From an uncultured Candidatus Saccharibacteria bacterium (GTDB lineage: Bacteria > Patescibacteriota > Saccharimonadia > Saccharimonadales > Saccharimonadaceae): DNA of 8,540 bases. The notes beneath the pieces are model-generated. The model searched no databases. It saw only the letters and a list, made by a program, of their open reading frames with translations, and was not told where the DNA came from. A program made the position numbers and the translations under genes. The stretch covers positions 1-8,540 of the forward strand of contig CALHIA010000046.1 of NCBI GenBank assembly GCA_938030585.1, written 5' to 3'. Of the stretch, positions 1 to 5,823 are shown piece after piece (positions within the stretch are counted from its first letter, which is position 1; every line of letters begins with the position of its first letter).

Positions 1-2698
1 TCTTCTTAGGATCTTGAGTGAGCTCGAGAACCTTCTCGTCGCGAGTATCGGCATTATTCCAGTCGGCAGCATCAAGACCAGTGATCATATTAATGAGAGA
101 GTACATTTGATCGCCACCAGATTGGAAGTTAAGAGCGGCACTGGAGACATTAGAAAGTGTAGCGTCGAAGAGGTCGATACCGTATTTTTGAGAAACGTTA
201 TTAATTTCACCGAAGACGGTACGTTCGGCTTTAACGAGAGAAGTACCTTTGAGAGCTTGAGCAAGATTAAATTTAGTAGTCTTTTCCTCGCCATCAAGGT
301 CGCGAACTTTACCTGTGGCGAACTGCTCGAAGGTGATACGGTTATCTTGACGTTTACCAGTACTCCAGGCAGCAGTTTCGATATTACCGAACTTACCGAA
401 GCGACCAAGCACTGGGTCAGCATCCTTAAAGGCCATCAATTCCTTGAAGAGAACGTTGGCATTTTCAGTACCAGCAATGATTTTGCCATTATCTGAAAGA
501 TCTATGATACCTTCCAGAACCTTATCGTAGTCACCACGAGTAGCCATGACACGCATTGTAGCAATTACGCGTTCGAAGTCGGCGTCATTAATAGCTTTCT
601 TAAAGTCATTATTAAGTACACCGGAGTGAATACGACTGTAATAAGTAGTGCGGCGATTGAGGCTGGCCTGGTATTCCCGATCATAATCGACAGAAATATC
701 ACCAAGTACACTATCAATAGCATCGATGACATGCTTAGGATTTTTGATATTGAGAGCTGGATCATAATCCCAGGCACTGGTACCAGCGGCGCGAACAATA
801 TATTTCTGATATTCTTTATCGTTCTTAGTAATTTCGGCTTCGGTCAGATTAAAACGTTTAGCACTGTTTTCAGAATGCGAATCGATATATTTTTCGTTAA
901 TTTCCTTCATCTTATTGAGATAGAATTTATCGGAAGCAACATCATTGTTATGGATTTCGCGATCGACAGTCTTTTGCTCGAGGAAATTTTGGGTCTGGCG
1001 TTTGGCAAGATCTTTTAATTCCCTGTTTTGGTAATTATATTTATCGATATAATCACCCATGTTACTCATGAAATTTTCAACACGCTTACCAGCGTTTTCA
1101 GTACGGTATTTAAGTTCACGGTGGCGATATTCGTCCAACATTTCAGAGTTTTTCTTGATTGGATCGGCCTTGGAATAAATTGGCTTGCCGTTTTTATGAT
1201 AGCCAATAATTGGCGTGTTATTTTGGCGGGCCAAAAGTTGCTCAGTTAGTAAGAGTTTTTGATCTTCTTCATTACGCTTTGCTCTATGTTCGCGGAAGGC
1301 TTGATTTTGCATAGCAATACGACTAATAGTCATGTCTGGACGAAGAGCGCCACCTTTACCCTCGAGGGCACGTTTTTGGTAGTTGGTACGAGCGAGATTG
1401 GCAGCGGTAGAAAATTCTTTGGATACGGAGTTATTAAGTTTACTACCAATACCACTAAGCGCCTGGTTAACGTCACCAAGAACAGATTTGGACATACTGA
1501 GCATTTTGACGGCAAACATAATTGGTAAGACTTGGACGGCAATACCAATAATTACACCAAAGGGGGTCTCAGAGCTGAAAATAAAGAGGTAGCCGAGAAC
1601 CTTGGAAACACCAAAAAGGAAGCTAAAGGCTGGGAAGAAGACTAGCATTTGAGCAAAAATCGATTTCCATTTTAGATAATATTTATGAGTATTTGGTAGG
1701 ACGTAGAGTGCGAAGATAATTGGTGAAGTGATAGTAAGTAGAATAACTACGGCTTGACGAAGTGAAATAGTGATGAGACCGACAACTACGGCAATAAAAC
1801 CGGCAAGGACGATTGGAATGAGGGTAAAGAGGGCGCTAAGGAGACCACCGGAGGCGGCAACCGCAGTGGCGATACCGACACCACCGAGAATGGTGAGTGA
1901 AGTGCCACCAGCGATAGCAAGGAAAATATCATAAAGATTGAGAGGTTCGTCGAGCTTAGCTTCAGGATGTTGATTTTGGATGGCAGTGGTGGCGATGCCT
2001 TCAAGGAAGGATTTGAGGGCGTTACCAATAATATTACTGACATCGACGAGAACCTGACAAATTAGATAACTAAAGTTAACCAAAATAGCGGCAATGATGA
2101 GCTTTGGTAACATCTTCTTGATATTGTAATTAGAAAAACCCAGGCCAGTAACCTGAGAGTAAACAATCAAAAGTAAGAAGATAATGAAAATAATATTAGC
2201 GATATTGCGAACGTAAGACCAGATGATGTAAATCGGGGATTTATTATCGGTGGTAATTGGCTTGATAACGAGGAAATTTTCAATAGTGGAATAGAGTGCG
2301 TCGATTCCCTTCGCGAGGAGACCGGTGGTCGGACAAATAATGAAGGAGAGAATACCGATTTGTTCAGAACAGCTGAGTTCGTTTTGCTTCTCTGAATCTG
2401 GATTTTCGGGATTAGTGGTTCCTTCAGAGTTATTAGAGGTATTGGTTTGGTTCTGATTTTGGTTTTGGTTCTGGCTTTGAGTTTTAGCTTTTTCAGATTC
2501 GGTTTCGTCGGAATCGTTGTTTTCGGAATCAGTGGTTTCGGAGGAAGAATTTTCGGATGAATTAGAAGAATTGTTTGAGTTATTTGGGATTGCGTAAGTA
2601 TTTATGGTAGTTAGAGGAGAAAAAAGAGAAAATAGAGTAAAAAACAAGACAAAAATTGCCGTGCTGAATTTTCCTCTATGGTTGATTCCCTTATTCAT
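1..2698 (-). CDS. Large VirB6/TrbL-like polytopic membrane protein, C-terminus cut by window edge
   Basis: One frame is open from an ATG at 2698-2696 to position 1 without a stop, giving about 899 residues with the C-terminus missing. An in-frame stop at 2722-2720 makes this ATG the first possible start. Residues 1-36 look like a signal peptide (hydrophobic core FSTAIFVLFFTLFSLF, possible cut after TYA). Residues 37-108 are a low-complexity Ser/Asn/Glu/Gln linker with an NQ repeat. About 7-8 membrane segments follow between residues 113 and 400, including a block near 157-227 with RNIANIIFIIFLLLIVYSQ and KKMLPKLIIAAILVNFSYL. From about 405 onward the protein is hydrophilic, charged and apparently soluble. 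The N-terminal membrane block followed by a long tail resembles VirB6/TrbL-family inner-membrane channel proteins as found in CPR bacteria; this is family recognition, not a search. It is divergent from the pilin genes, supporting a shared secretion role. No clear Shine-Dalgarno is visible. Confidence 0.75.
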   Translation of the reverse strand, partial: MNKGINHRGKFSTAIFVLFFTLFSLFSPLTTINTYAIPNNSNNSSNSSENSSSETTDSENNDSDETESEKAKTQSQNQNQNQNQTNTSNNSEGTTNPENPDSEKQNELSCSEQIGILSFIICPTTGLLAKGIDALYSTIENFLVIKPITTDNKSPIYIIWSYVRNIANIIFIIFLLLIVYSQVTGLGFSNYNIKKMLPKLIIAAILVNFSYLICQVLVDVSNIIGNALKSFLEGIATTAIQNQHPEAKLDEPLNLYDIFLAIAGGTSLTILGGVGIATAVAASGGLLSALFTLIPIVLAGFIAVVVGLITISLRQAVVILLTITSPIIFALYVLPNTHKYYLKWKSIFAQMLVFFPAFSFLFGVSKVLGYLFIFSSETPFGVIIGIAVQVLPIMFAVKMLSMSKSVLGDVNQALSGIGSKLNNSVSKEFSTAANLARTNYQKRALEGKGGALRPDMTISRIAMQNQAFREHRAKRNEEDQKLLLTEQLLARQNNTPIIGYHKNGKPIYSKADPIKKNSEMLDEYRHRELKYRTENAGKRVENFMSNMGDYIDKYNYQNRELKDLAKRQTQNFLEQKTVDREIHNNDVASDKFYLNKMKEINEKYIDSHSENSAKRFNLTEAEITKNDKEYQKYIVRAAGTSAWDYDPALNIKNPKHVIDAIDSVLGDISVDYDREYQASLNRRTTYYSRIHSGVLNNDFKKAINDADFERVIATMRVMATRGDYDKVLEGIIDLSDNGKIIAGTENANVLFKELMAFKDADPVLGRFGKFGNIETAAWSTGKRQDNRITFEQFATGKVRDLDGEEKTTKFNLAQALKGTSLVKAERTVFGEINNVSQKYGIDLFDATLSNVSSAALNFQSGGDQMYSLINMITGLDAADWNNADTRDEKVLELTQDPKK
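2447..2473 (-). repeat. NQ-encoding short tandem repeat in the VirB6-like gene
   Basis: Near-identical hexamers of AACCAA type encode Gln followed by four Asn-Gln pairs (residues 76-84) inside a longer Ser/Asn/Gln/Glu-rich linker between the signal peptide and the first membrane segment. The array is prone to slippage in 6-bp units, which would change linker length without breaking the frame. Confidence 0.7.
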
Positions 2699-2724
2699 AA
2701 AAAATAACTCAATTAATGCTTATT

Positions 2725-2733
2725 ATTATATCA
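2725..2733 (-). promoter_or_regulatory. Extended -10 promoter for the VirB6-like gene
   Basis: On the minus strand the sequence reads TGATATAAT, a perfect -10 hexamer with an upstream TG extension. Transcription would start near 2718, giving a leader of about 20 nt before the ATG at 2698. No good -35 box is seen, as is common for extended -10 promoters. Confidence 0.6.
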
Positions 2734-2748
2734 CATAACGGTAATGTC

Positions 2749-2760
2749 GTCAATATTGAC
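2749..2760. promoter_or_regulatory. Perfect 12-bp palindrome, candidate operator
   Basis: GTCAATATTGAC is a perfect inverted repeat in the middle of the 121-bp region between the divergent VirB6-like gene and pilin P1. It lies between two outward-facing -10 elements, the usual place for an operator of a dimeric regulator serving both genes. No regulator gene is visible in the window, so the binding role is inferred. Confidence 0.4.
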
Positions 2761-2804
2761 CACTGAAACGACCGAATAATAAAAAGCAGAAAAATCTATA
2801 CTCA

Positions 2805-2813
2805 TGATATAAT
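2805..2813 (+). promoter_or_regulatory. Extended -10 promoter of the P1-P3 pilin group
   Basis: TGATATAAT is identical to the divergent element on the other strand at 2733-2725. The hexamer ends at 2813 and the P1 start codon begins at 2820, so the expected transcription start falls on or next to the ATG. There is no room for a ribosome binding site, which predicts a leaderless mRNA. Confidence 0.6.
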
Positions 2814-2819
2814 ATATGT

Positions 2820-3374
2820 ATGAAAAAGGTCAATCGACAGTTAGGTGTAAAATTTTTGAAGAATTTAGGGATTTTTTCTCTGGTAGTAGCCGGATTTTTG
2901 GGGCTTACGACGAGTGATTCTGTGAGTGCCTTAAGTTTGAATGATTTAGGGGCTTCAGGCCGACAAGTTTTGACTCAGGTAGGTGCAGTGATTGATGGTG
3001 ACGTAGATGAAAGTTGTGAAGCGAATGTTTTTATGGGCTTTCGTCCTTGGTATAAGGGATTGGCTACACGTGATGATAATGATAAATGTGTGATTGGTAA
3101 ACCTGCGACCTCGGATAGTGGTACGACGAACTGGGCGCCTTTTGTTTGGGTAGTGGTGATGAATATCATTTATGATGTTTCCCTGGTGGCAGGTATTACG
3201 GCGACCGGATTTATTATTTATGGTGGTCTTTCTTACGTAATGAGTGAGGGTGATCCAAATAAGGCGGCGAAGGGTAAGAATATTATTCAGGGGGCGGTGA
3301 TTGGTTTGATTTTGACAATTTTTGCCTCGGTGATTACAAATACGATTATTAGTGTAATTATTAGCGCAACCTAA
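2820..3374 (+). CDS. VirB2-like T4SS pilin paralog P1 (184 aa)
   Basis: Residues 1-38 form a signal peptide (basic MKKVNRQ, hydrophobic core, likely cut after VSA). The exported segment, about residues 39-105, is the longest of the group and carries Cys66 and Cys90. TM1 lies near 107-138, followed by a basic cytoplasmic loop with SEGDPNKAAKGK (142-153) and TM2 near 157-182. Two TM helices joined by a GDPxK-type loop are the hallmark of CPR VirB2-like pilins (the T4SS pilin / TrbC-VirB2 group). The ATG fits the signal peptide, yet no Shine-Dalgarno precedes it and the -10 box is only 6 nt upstream, suggesting leaderless translation. The stop overlaps the ribosome binding site of P2, so the two are very likely co-transcribed. 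Role as structural or minor pilin is inferred from family resemblance. Confidence 0.8.
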   Translation: MKKVNRQLGVKFLKNLGIFSLVVAGFLGLTTSDSVSALSLNDLGASGRQVLTQVGAVIDGDVDESCEANVFMGFRPWYKGLATRDDNDKCVIGKPATSDSGTTNWAPFVWVVVMNIIYDVSLVAGITATGFIIYGGLSYVMSEGDPNKAAKGKNIIQGAVIGLILTIFASVITNTIISVIISAT

Positions 3375-3382
3375 GGAGAGAA

Positions 3383-3682
3383 ATGAAATTTTTTGCAACA
3401 GTAGATTTGGAAAATATCGATTCCCTAAATGAAGGTTTAAATAGATTACCAAATAAAGAAGGTAATTTTACGCTAACCACGATTTTGAATTATATTTATG
3501 CTTTAATCGGTCTAGTGGCGGTATTTTATATCGTGCTGGCAGCGGTGAATTTTGCGACAGCGCATGGGGACGTGGGTAAGGTGACAAAGGCAAAAAATAC
3601 AATTGTTTTTGCAGTGATTGGTTTAATAATTGTGGTTTTAGCCGCTGCAGTGACAAATTTTGCTTTAACCGCATTAAATTAA
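3383..3682 (+). CDS. Short VirB2-like pilin paralog P2, no signal peptide (99 aa)
   Basis: This is the smallest and most divergent paralog. It starts 8 bp after P1 ends, with AAGGAG at 3373-3378 overlapping the P1 stop. It lacks an N-terminal signal peptide: residues 1-30 are polar (MKFFATVDLENIDSLNEG). TM1 is near 33-58, the basic loop is HGDVGKVTKAKNTI (61-74; Val replaces the usual Pro), and TM2 is near 75-97. The loop has the KAKNTI form shared with P4 and P7 rather than the GKD/GKN form of P1, P3, P5 and P6. There is no cysteine. TM1 could act as an uncleaved signal anchor. Without a removable leader it may be a membrane-resident partner or pilin-like assembly factor rather than a polymerised subunit; that is inference. 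Confidence 0.75.
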   Translation: MKFFATVDLENIDSLNEGLNRLPNKEGNFTLTTILNYIYALIGLVAVFYIVLAAVNFATAHGDVGKVTKAKNTIVFAVIGLIIVVLAAAVTNFALTALN

Positions 3683-3706
3683 TTAAATATAGATAAATTA
3701 ATTAAA
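3675..3706 (+). repeat. 13-bp direct repeat after P2
   Basis: TAAATTAATTAAA occurs at 3675-3687 and again, identical, at 3694-3706, a 19-bp period. The first copy overlaps the P2 stop codon and the second lies 14 bp before P3. The AT-rich stretch also holds a weak -10-like TATAGA at 3688-3693. It may be a binding site, a weak promoter region or only local AT-rich repetition. Confidence 0.45.
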
Positions 3707-3720
3707 AATAGGAATCAAAG

Positions 3721-4143
3721 ATGAAGCAAGGTATGAAAAAAATAGTGACGAGTTTAATGCTCTTGGTGGGGTGCTTCGGGTTTTTAGCTAATGTGATTTT
3801 TTCTGGTCACGTATATGCGGAGTCTTCGCGGGAGAATTTTTACGGGGTTTGTGATGATATTGAAGATGAAGATGTGAAGAAAATCGCGGGCTGTAATGAG
3901 CCTACCGGGAAAAATAAAGATGTAGTAGGAATTGTGCAGAGTGGGGTGAATGTAGTGATTTCACTAGTCGGGATGCTCGCGGTATTCTCAATTATTTATG
4001 GCGGTTTCACTTATATTACGGCGCAATCTGATCCAGCGAAAATTAAGCGTGGTAAAGATATGGTAGTTTATGCGGTGGTGGCACTAGTAGTCGCATTCTT
4101 GGCTTACGGTATTGTGATTTTTGTGACGAAGAATTTGAAATAA
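3721..4143 (+). CDS. VirB2-like T4SS pilin paralog P3 (140 aa)
   Basis: The signal peptide covers about residues 1-33 (MKQGMKK, hydrophobic core, likely cut after VYA). The short exported segment is acidic and carries Cys44 and Cys58. TM1 is near 71-99, the loop is AQSDPAKIKRGKD (101-113; Ser replaces the first Gly of GDP), and TM2 is near 115-136. A second Met at residue 5 could also start the protein, but the upstream ATG has an AGGA at 3710-3713 at usable spacing. The 38-bp gap after P2 suggests the same transcript, possibly with a weak internal promoter. The cytoplasmic loop is closest to P6 (DPAKIKRGKD in both). Family assignment is by motif and topology. Confidence 0.8.
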   Translation: MKQGMKKIVTSLMLLVGCFGFLANVIFSGHVYAESSRENFYGVCDDIEDEDVKKIAGCNEPTGKNKDVVGIVQSGVNVVISLVGMLAVFSIIYGGFTYITAQSDPAKIKRGKDMVVYAVVALVVAFLAYGIVIFVTKNLK

Positions 4144-4190
4144 TTACAGATTAATTCCAGAGAGAAATGTTTCTGTTTTTCCAGAAGATA

Positions 4191-4199
4191 TGTTATAAT
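4191..4199 (+). promoter_or_regulatory. Extended -10 promoter of pilin P4
   Basis: TGTTATAAT has a perfect hexamer at 4194-4199 with a TG extension, in the 84-bp gap between P3 and P4. The start of transcription would be near 4206, leaving a leader of about 22 nt that contains AAAGGA (4217-4222). No convincing -35 is seen. Confidence 0.65.
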
Positions 4200-4227
4200 T
4201 TTGGTAAATTAATATTAAAGGAATAAT

Positions 4228-4632
4228 ATGAAAATTTCGAATAAACTAAAAGCTTTGGCAATGGGTGGCACGAGCGTAGTGGCAGTTCTAGGTAACTCCG
4301 TCAATACTTTTGCTGGTAAGGTGAAGTGTCCTGATGGTAAAGATGCTACTGGAAATAGCTTAACTGAATGTGGTGGTTTAAAAGGTAGTTCAAATCAGAA
4401 TGATTTAATGGCACAAGCTAACACTATTATTAACGTGGTGATTGGTGTGATTGGTTTTGTGGCTGTGGCTTTCATTATCTTCGGTGGTGTGCAGTATACG
4501 ACTTCTGCGGGCGATCCAGGTAAGGTGAAGAAAGCTAAGGATACTATTCTCTACGGAATTATTGGTCTTGTGGTTTCTATGCTTGCTTACGCAATCGTGA
4601 ACTTCGTGCTTGCTAACGTTTTTAAGGGTTAA
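4228..4632 (+). CDS. VirB2-like T4SS pilin P4, candidate major pilin (134 aa)
   Basis: AAAGGA at 4217-4222 is well placed for the ATG. The signal peptide spans about residues 1-29 (MKISNKLK start, likely cut near TFA). The exported segment carries Cys34 and Cys48. TM1 is near 66-91, the loop reads SAGDPGKVKKAKDTI (93-107), and TM2 is near 108-131. Unlike its neighbours it is a complete single-gene unit, with an extended -10 at 4191-4199 and a strong terminator at 4638-4662. Its TM2 region uses many codons such as CTT, GCT, TAC, AAC and TTC, where the other plus-strand pilins mostly use TTG, TTA and T-ending codons. Separate transcription and this codon use are typical of a highly expressed gene, so it may be the main structural subunit; this needs expression data. 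Confidence 0.82.
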   Translation: MKISNKLKALAMGGTSVVAVLGNSVNTFAGKVKCPDGKDATGNSLTECGGLKGSSNQNDLMAQANTIINVVIGVIGFVAVAFIIFGGVQYTTSAGDPGKVKKAKDTILYGIIGLVVSMLAYAIVNFVLANVFKG

Positions 4633-4637
4633 TTAAT

Positions 4638-4662
4638 AAAATACCCCTAAGGGGGTATTTTT
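4638..4662 (+). terminator. Rho-independent terminator after pilin P4
   Basis: A 10-bp perfect stem (4638-4647 with 4652-4661) with four consecutive C-G pairs closes a TAAG loop and runs into TTTTT. It starts 5 bp after the P4 stop and would separate P4 from P5. Confidence 0.88.
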
Positions 4663-4689
4663 AAGATTTAATTTTAGAGAAAAGAGTAA

Positions 4690-5199
4690 ATGAAAAAAAG
4701 TTTTAAAAATTTTCTAGCCGTATTTATGTTAGCTGGATTATTCGCGGGTGGAGCTTTAAGCGGCTCGGTATTTGCGAAGACACCAAAATCAGCGGCAGGT
4801 GGTGCTAGTGCAGGTAGTTCTAGTGACTCCGGTTCTGGTGGGTCTAGTGGTATTTGTCCTCCGGGATCGAAAAATCCAGGTGCAGCAAATATTGCAGCAT
4901 GTAACATTGATCCTGCACATAAAGGTGATGACCTCATTAATGATACGAATAAAATCATTAATGTGGTAATTGGTGTGCTCGGTGTAGTTGCAGTTGCAGT
5001 GGTAATCTATGGTGGTTTCCTCTTTCTGACTGCTCAGGGTGATCCGGGTAAGATTAAGAAGGGTAAGGATTCAATTACTTGGGGTATTATCGGTTTGATA
5101 ATTGCATTATTATCTTGGTCAATTATTAACTTTGTTTTAAGTAGTACAATGAGCGCGCCTGCAGCTCAAAATAGTACTACCACAACCACAGCGCCATGA
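4690..5199 (+). CDS. VirB2-like T4SS pilin paralog P5 with Gly/Ser linker (169 aa)
   Basis: The signal peptide is residues 1-29 (MKKSFKN, hydrophobic core, cut after VFA). It is followed by an unusual Ala/Gly/Ser-rich linker, residues 33-54 (including SAGSSSDSGSGGSSG), then Cys56 and Cys71. TM1 is near 87-113, the loop is AQGDPGKIKKGKDSI (115-129), and TM2 is near 130-151. A hydrophilic C-terminal tail ends in NSTTTTTAP, which no other paralog has. The TM1 region closely matches P4 (INVVIGV...G.VAVA), suggesting these two are recent duplicates. The stop TGA overlaps the P6 start as ATGA, so the two are translationally coupled. The ATG is preceded by a weak GAGAAAAGAG. The promoter is unclear: a TAAGAT at 4662-4667 directly follows the terminator, or transcription reads through from P4. 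Confidence 0.8.
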   Translation: MKKSFKNFLAVFMLAGLFAGGALSGSVFAKTPKSAAGGASAGSSSDSGSGGSSGICPPGSKNPGAANIAACNIDPAHKGDDLINDTNKIINVVIGVLGVVAVAVVIYGGFLFLTAQGDPGKIKKGKDSITWGIIGLIIALLSWSIINFVLSSTMSAPAAQNSTTTTTAP

Positions 5200-5603
5200 T
5201 TAAAAATAGTTTAAGAAACATCATCTATTCCCTACTGTTTATTACTTGTCTGGTGTTTGCCAGTTTAGTGAAACCAGTTTCTGCTTTTACTTGTCCAGAA
5301 AAAACGGTACGTGTGGGTGAATCCGTATCGGCACTTTCGGAGTGTAATGTAGAAAAAACTGAAGGCGATAAATCACTGATGTCGAATGTAAGCATGTTGA
5401 TTAATGTGTTTGCTTCAGTGATGGGTTTTCTTGCGGTTGGTATGATAATCTATGGTGGGTTTATGTTACTCACTGCACAAGGTGATCCAGCAAAAATCAA
5501 ACGCGGTAAGGATGTAGTAACTTATTCGATTATTGGTTTAATCTTAGTGATGCTAGCTTATGCAATCGTAAACTTCGTAATGAATAGTGGAATAAAGATT
5601 TAA
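5196..5603 (+). CDS. VirB2-like T4SS pilin paralog P6 (135 aa)
   Basis: It starts inside the last codons of P5 (ATGA overlap) with no ribosome binding site of its own, so translation probably depends on P5. The signal peptide is residues 1-30 (cut after VSA). The exported segment carries Cys33 and Cys50. TM1 is near 66-92, the loop is AQGDPAKIKRGKDVV (94-108), and TM2 is near 109-131 (SIIGLILVMLAYAIVNFVM). A strong terminator follows 12 bp after the stop, closing the plus-strand pilin series. The obligate coupling suggests P5 and P6 products are needed in a set ratio, perhaps as a mixed fibre or paired minor subunits. Confidence 0.82.
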   Translation: MIKNSLRNIIYSLLFITCLVFASLVKPVSAFTCPEKTVRVGESVSALSECNVEKTEGDKSLMSNVSMLINVFASVMGFLAVGMIIYGGFMLLTAQGDPAKIKRGKDVVTYSIIGLILVMLAYAIVNFVMNSGIKI

Positions 5604-5615
5604 GATAAATTCCTA

Positions 5616-5643
5616 AAAAAGACCTCAGAAATGGGGTCTTTTT
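5616..5643 (+). terminator. Rho-independent terminator after pilin P6
   Basis: An 11-bp stem (5616-5626 with 5633-5643, one T-G wobble) with a 6-nt loop ends in TTTTT. It closes the P5-P6 operon. Confidence 0.88.
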
Positions 5644-5716
5644 CGTTGAAGAGATAATTTTAGATTTGATTTTTATTAATGTAATTTTTGTGTGCAGCTT
5701 TCTTTTTTTGCTTGGA

Positions 5717-5722
5717 TATAAT
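5717..5722 (+). promoter_or_regulatory. Possible orphan -10 element in non-coding DNA
   Basis: A perfect TATAAT lies in the 180-bp stretch between the P6 terminator and hsp20, with no gene downstream on this strand. The hairpin at 5781-5806 followed by ATTTTTTAG could terminate such a transcript, giving an RNA of roughly 85 nt. The TG extension is missing and no -35 is clear, so it may be chance in AT-rich DNA. Confidence 0.25.
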
Positions 5723-5773
5723 TCTCTTATGCTTGCGGTATTCTAAAAACGGCATATATTGAAAATAGTGAAT

Positions 5774-5812
5774 TCGAAAAAAATATACCGAATTCACGGT
5801 ATATTTATTTTT
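5774..5812 (-). terminator. Terminator of hsp20, probably bidirectional
   Basis: A perfect 10-bp stem (5781-5790 with 5797-5806) and 6-nt loop are followed on the minus strand by an uninterrupted T tract, and on the plus strand by ATTTTTT. It lies 18 bp beyond the hsp20 stop. The loop GAATTCAC also matches GTGAATTC at 5768-5775, so a second, competing hairpin is possible. Confidence 0.8.
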
Positions 5813-5823
5813 TAGACAATGAG

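Noticed and set aside
14..1592. Several open frames on the plus strand (for example 14-496, 626-1018, 1028-1249)
   Set aside because: All lie opposite the single long minus-strand frame that runs from 2698 to position 1; they lack ribosome binding sites and known motifs and arise from its codon use.
2955..3452. Minus-strand open frame of 165 codons over pilin P1
   Set aside because: Its product is rich in His, Asn, Thr and Arg without domain features, and it is antisense to a well-supported signal-peptide-bearing pilin.
4150..4186. Possible terminator between P3 and P4
   Set aside because: There is a T run at 4176-4180, but the candidate stems are short, mismatched or need 2-nt loops, so a stop here is not supported.
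4690..5603. TGA recoding fusing P5 and P6
   Set aside because: Reading through the TGA at 5197-5199 meets TAA four codons later, and P6 begins with its own signal peptide in another frame, so TGA is a normal stop.
4228..5603. Tandem pilin genes as recombining silent cassettes, as in antigenic variation loci
   Set aside because: Each copy has a full start, signal peptide and stop, and nucleotide identity outside short motifs is low, so cassette exchange is not supported here.
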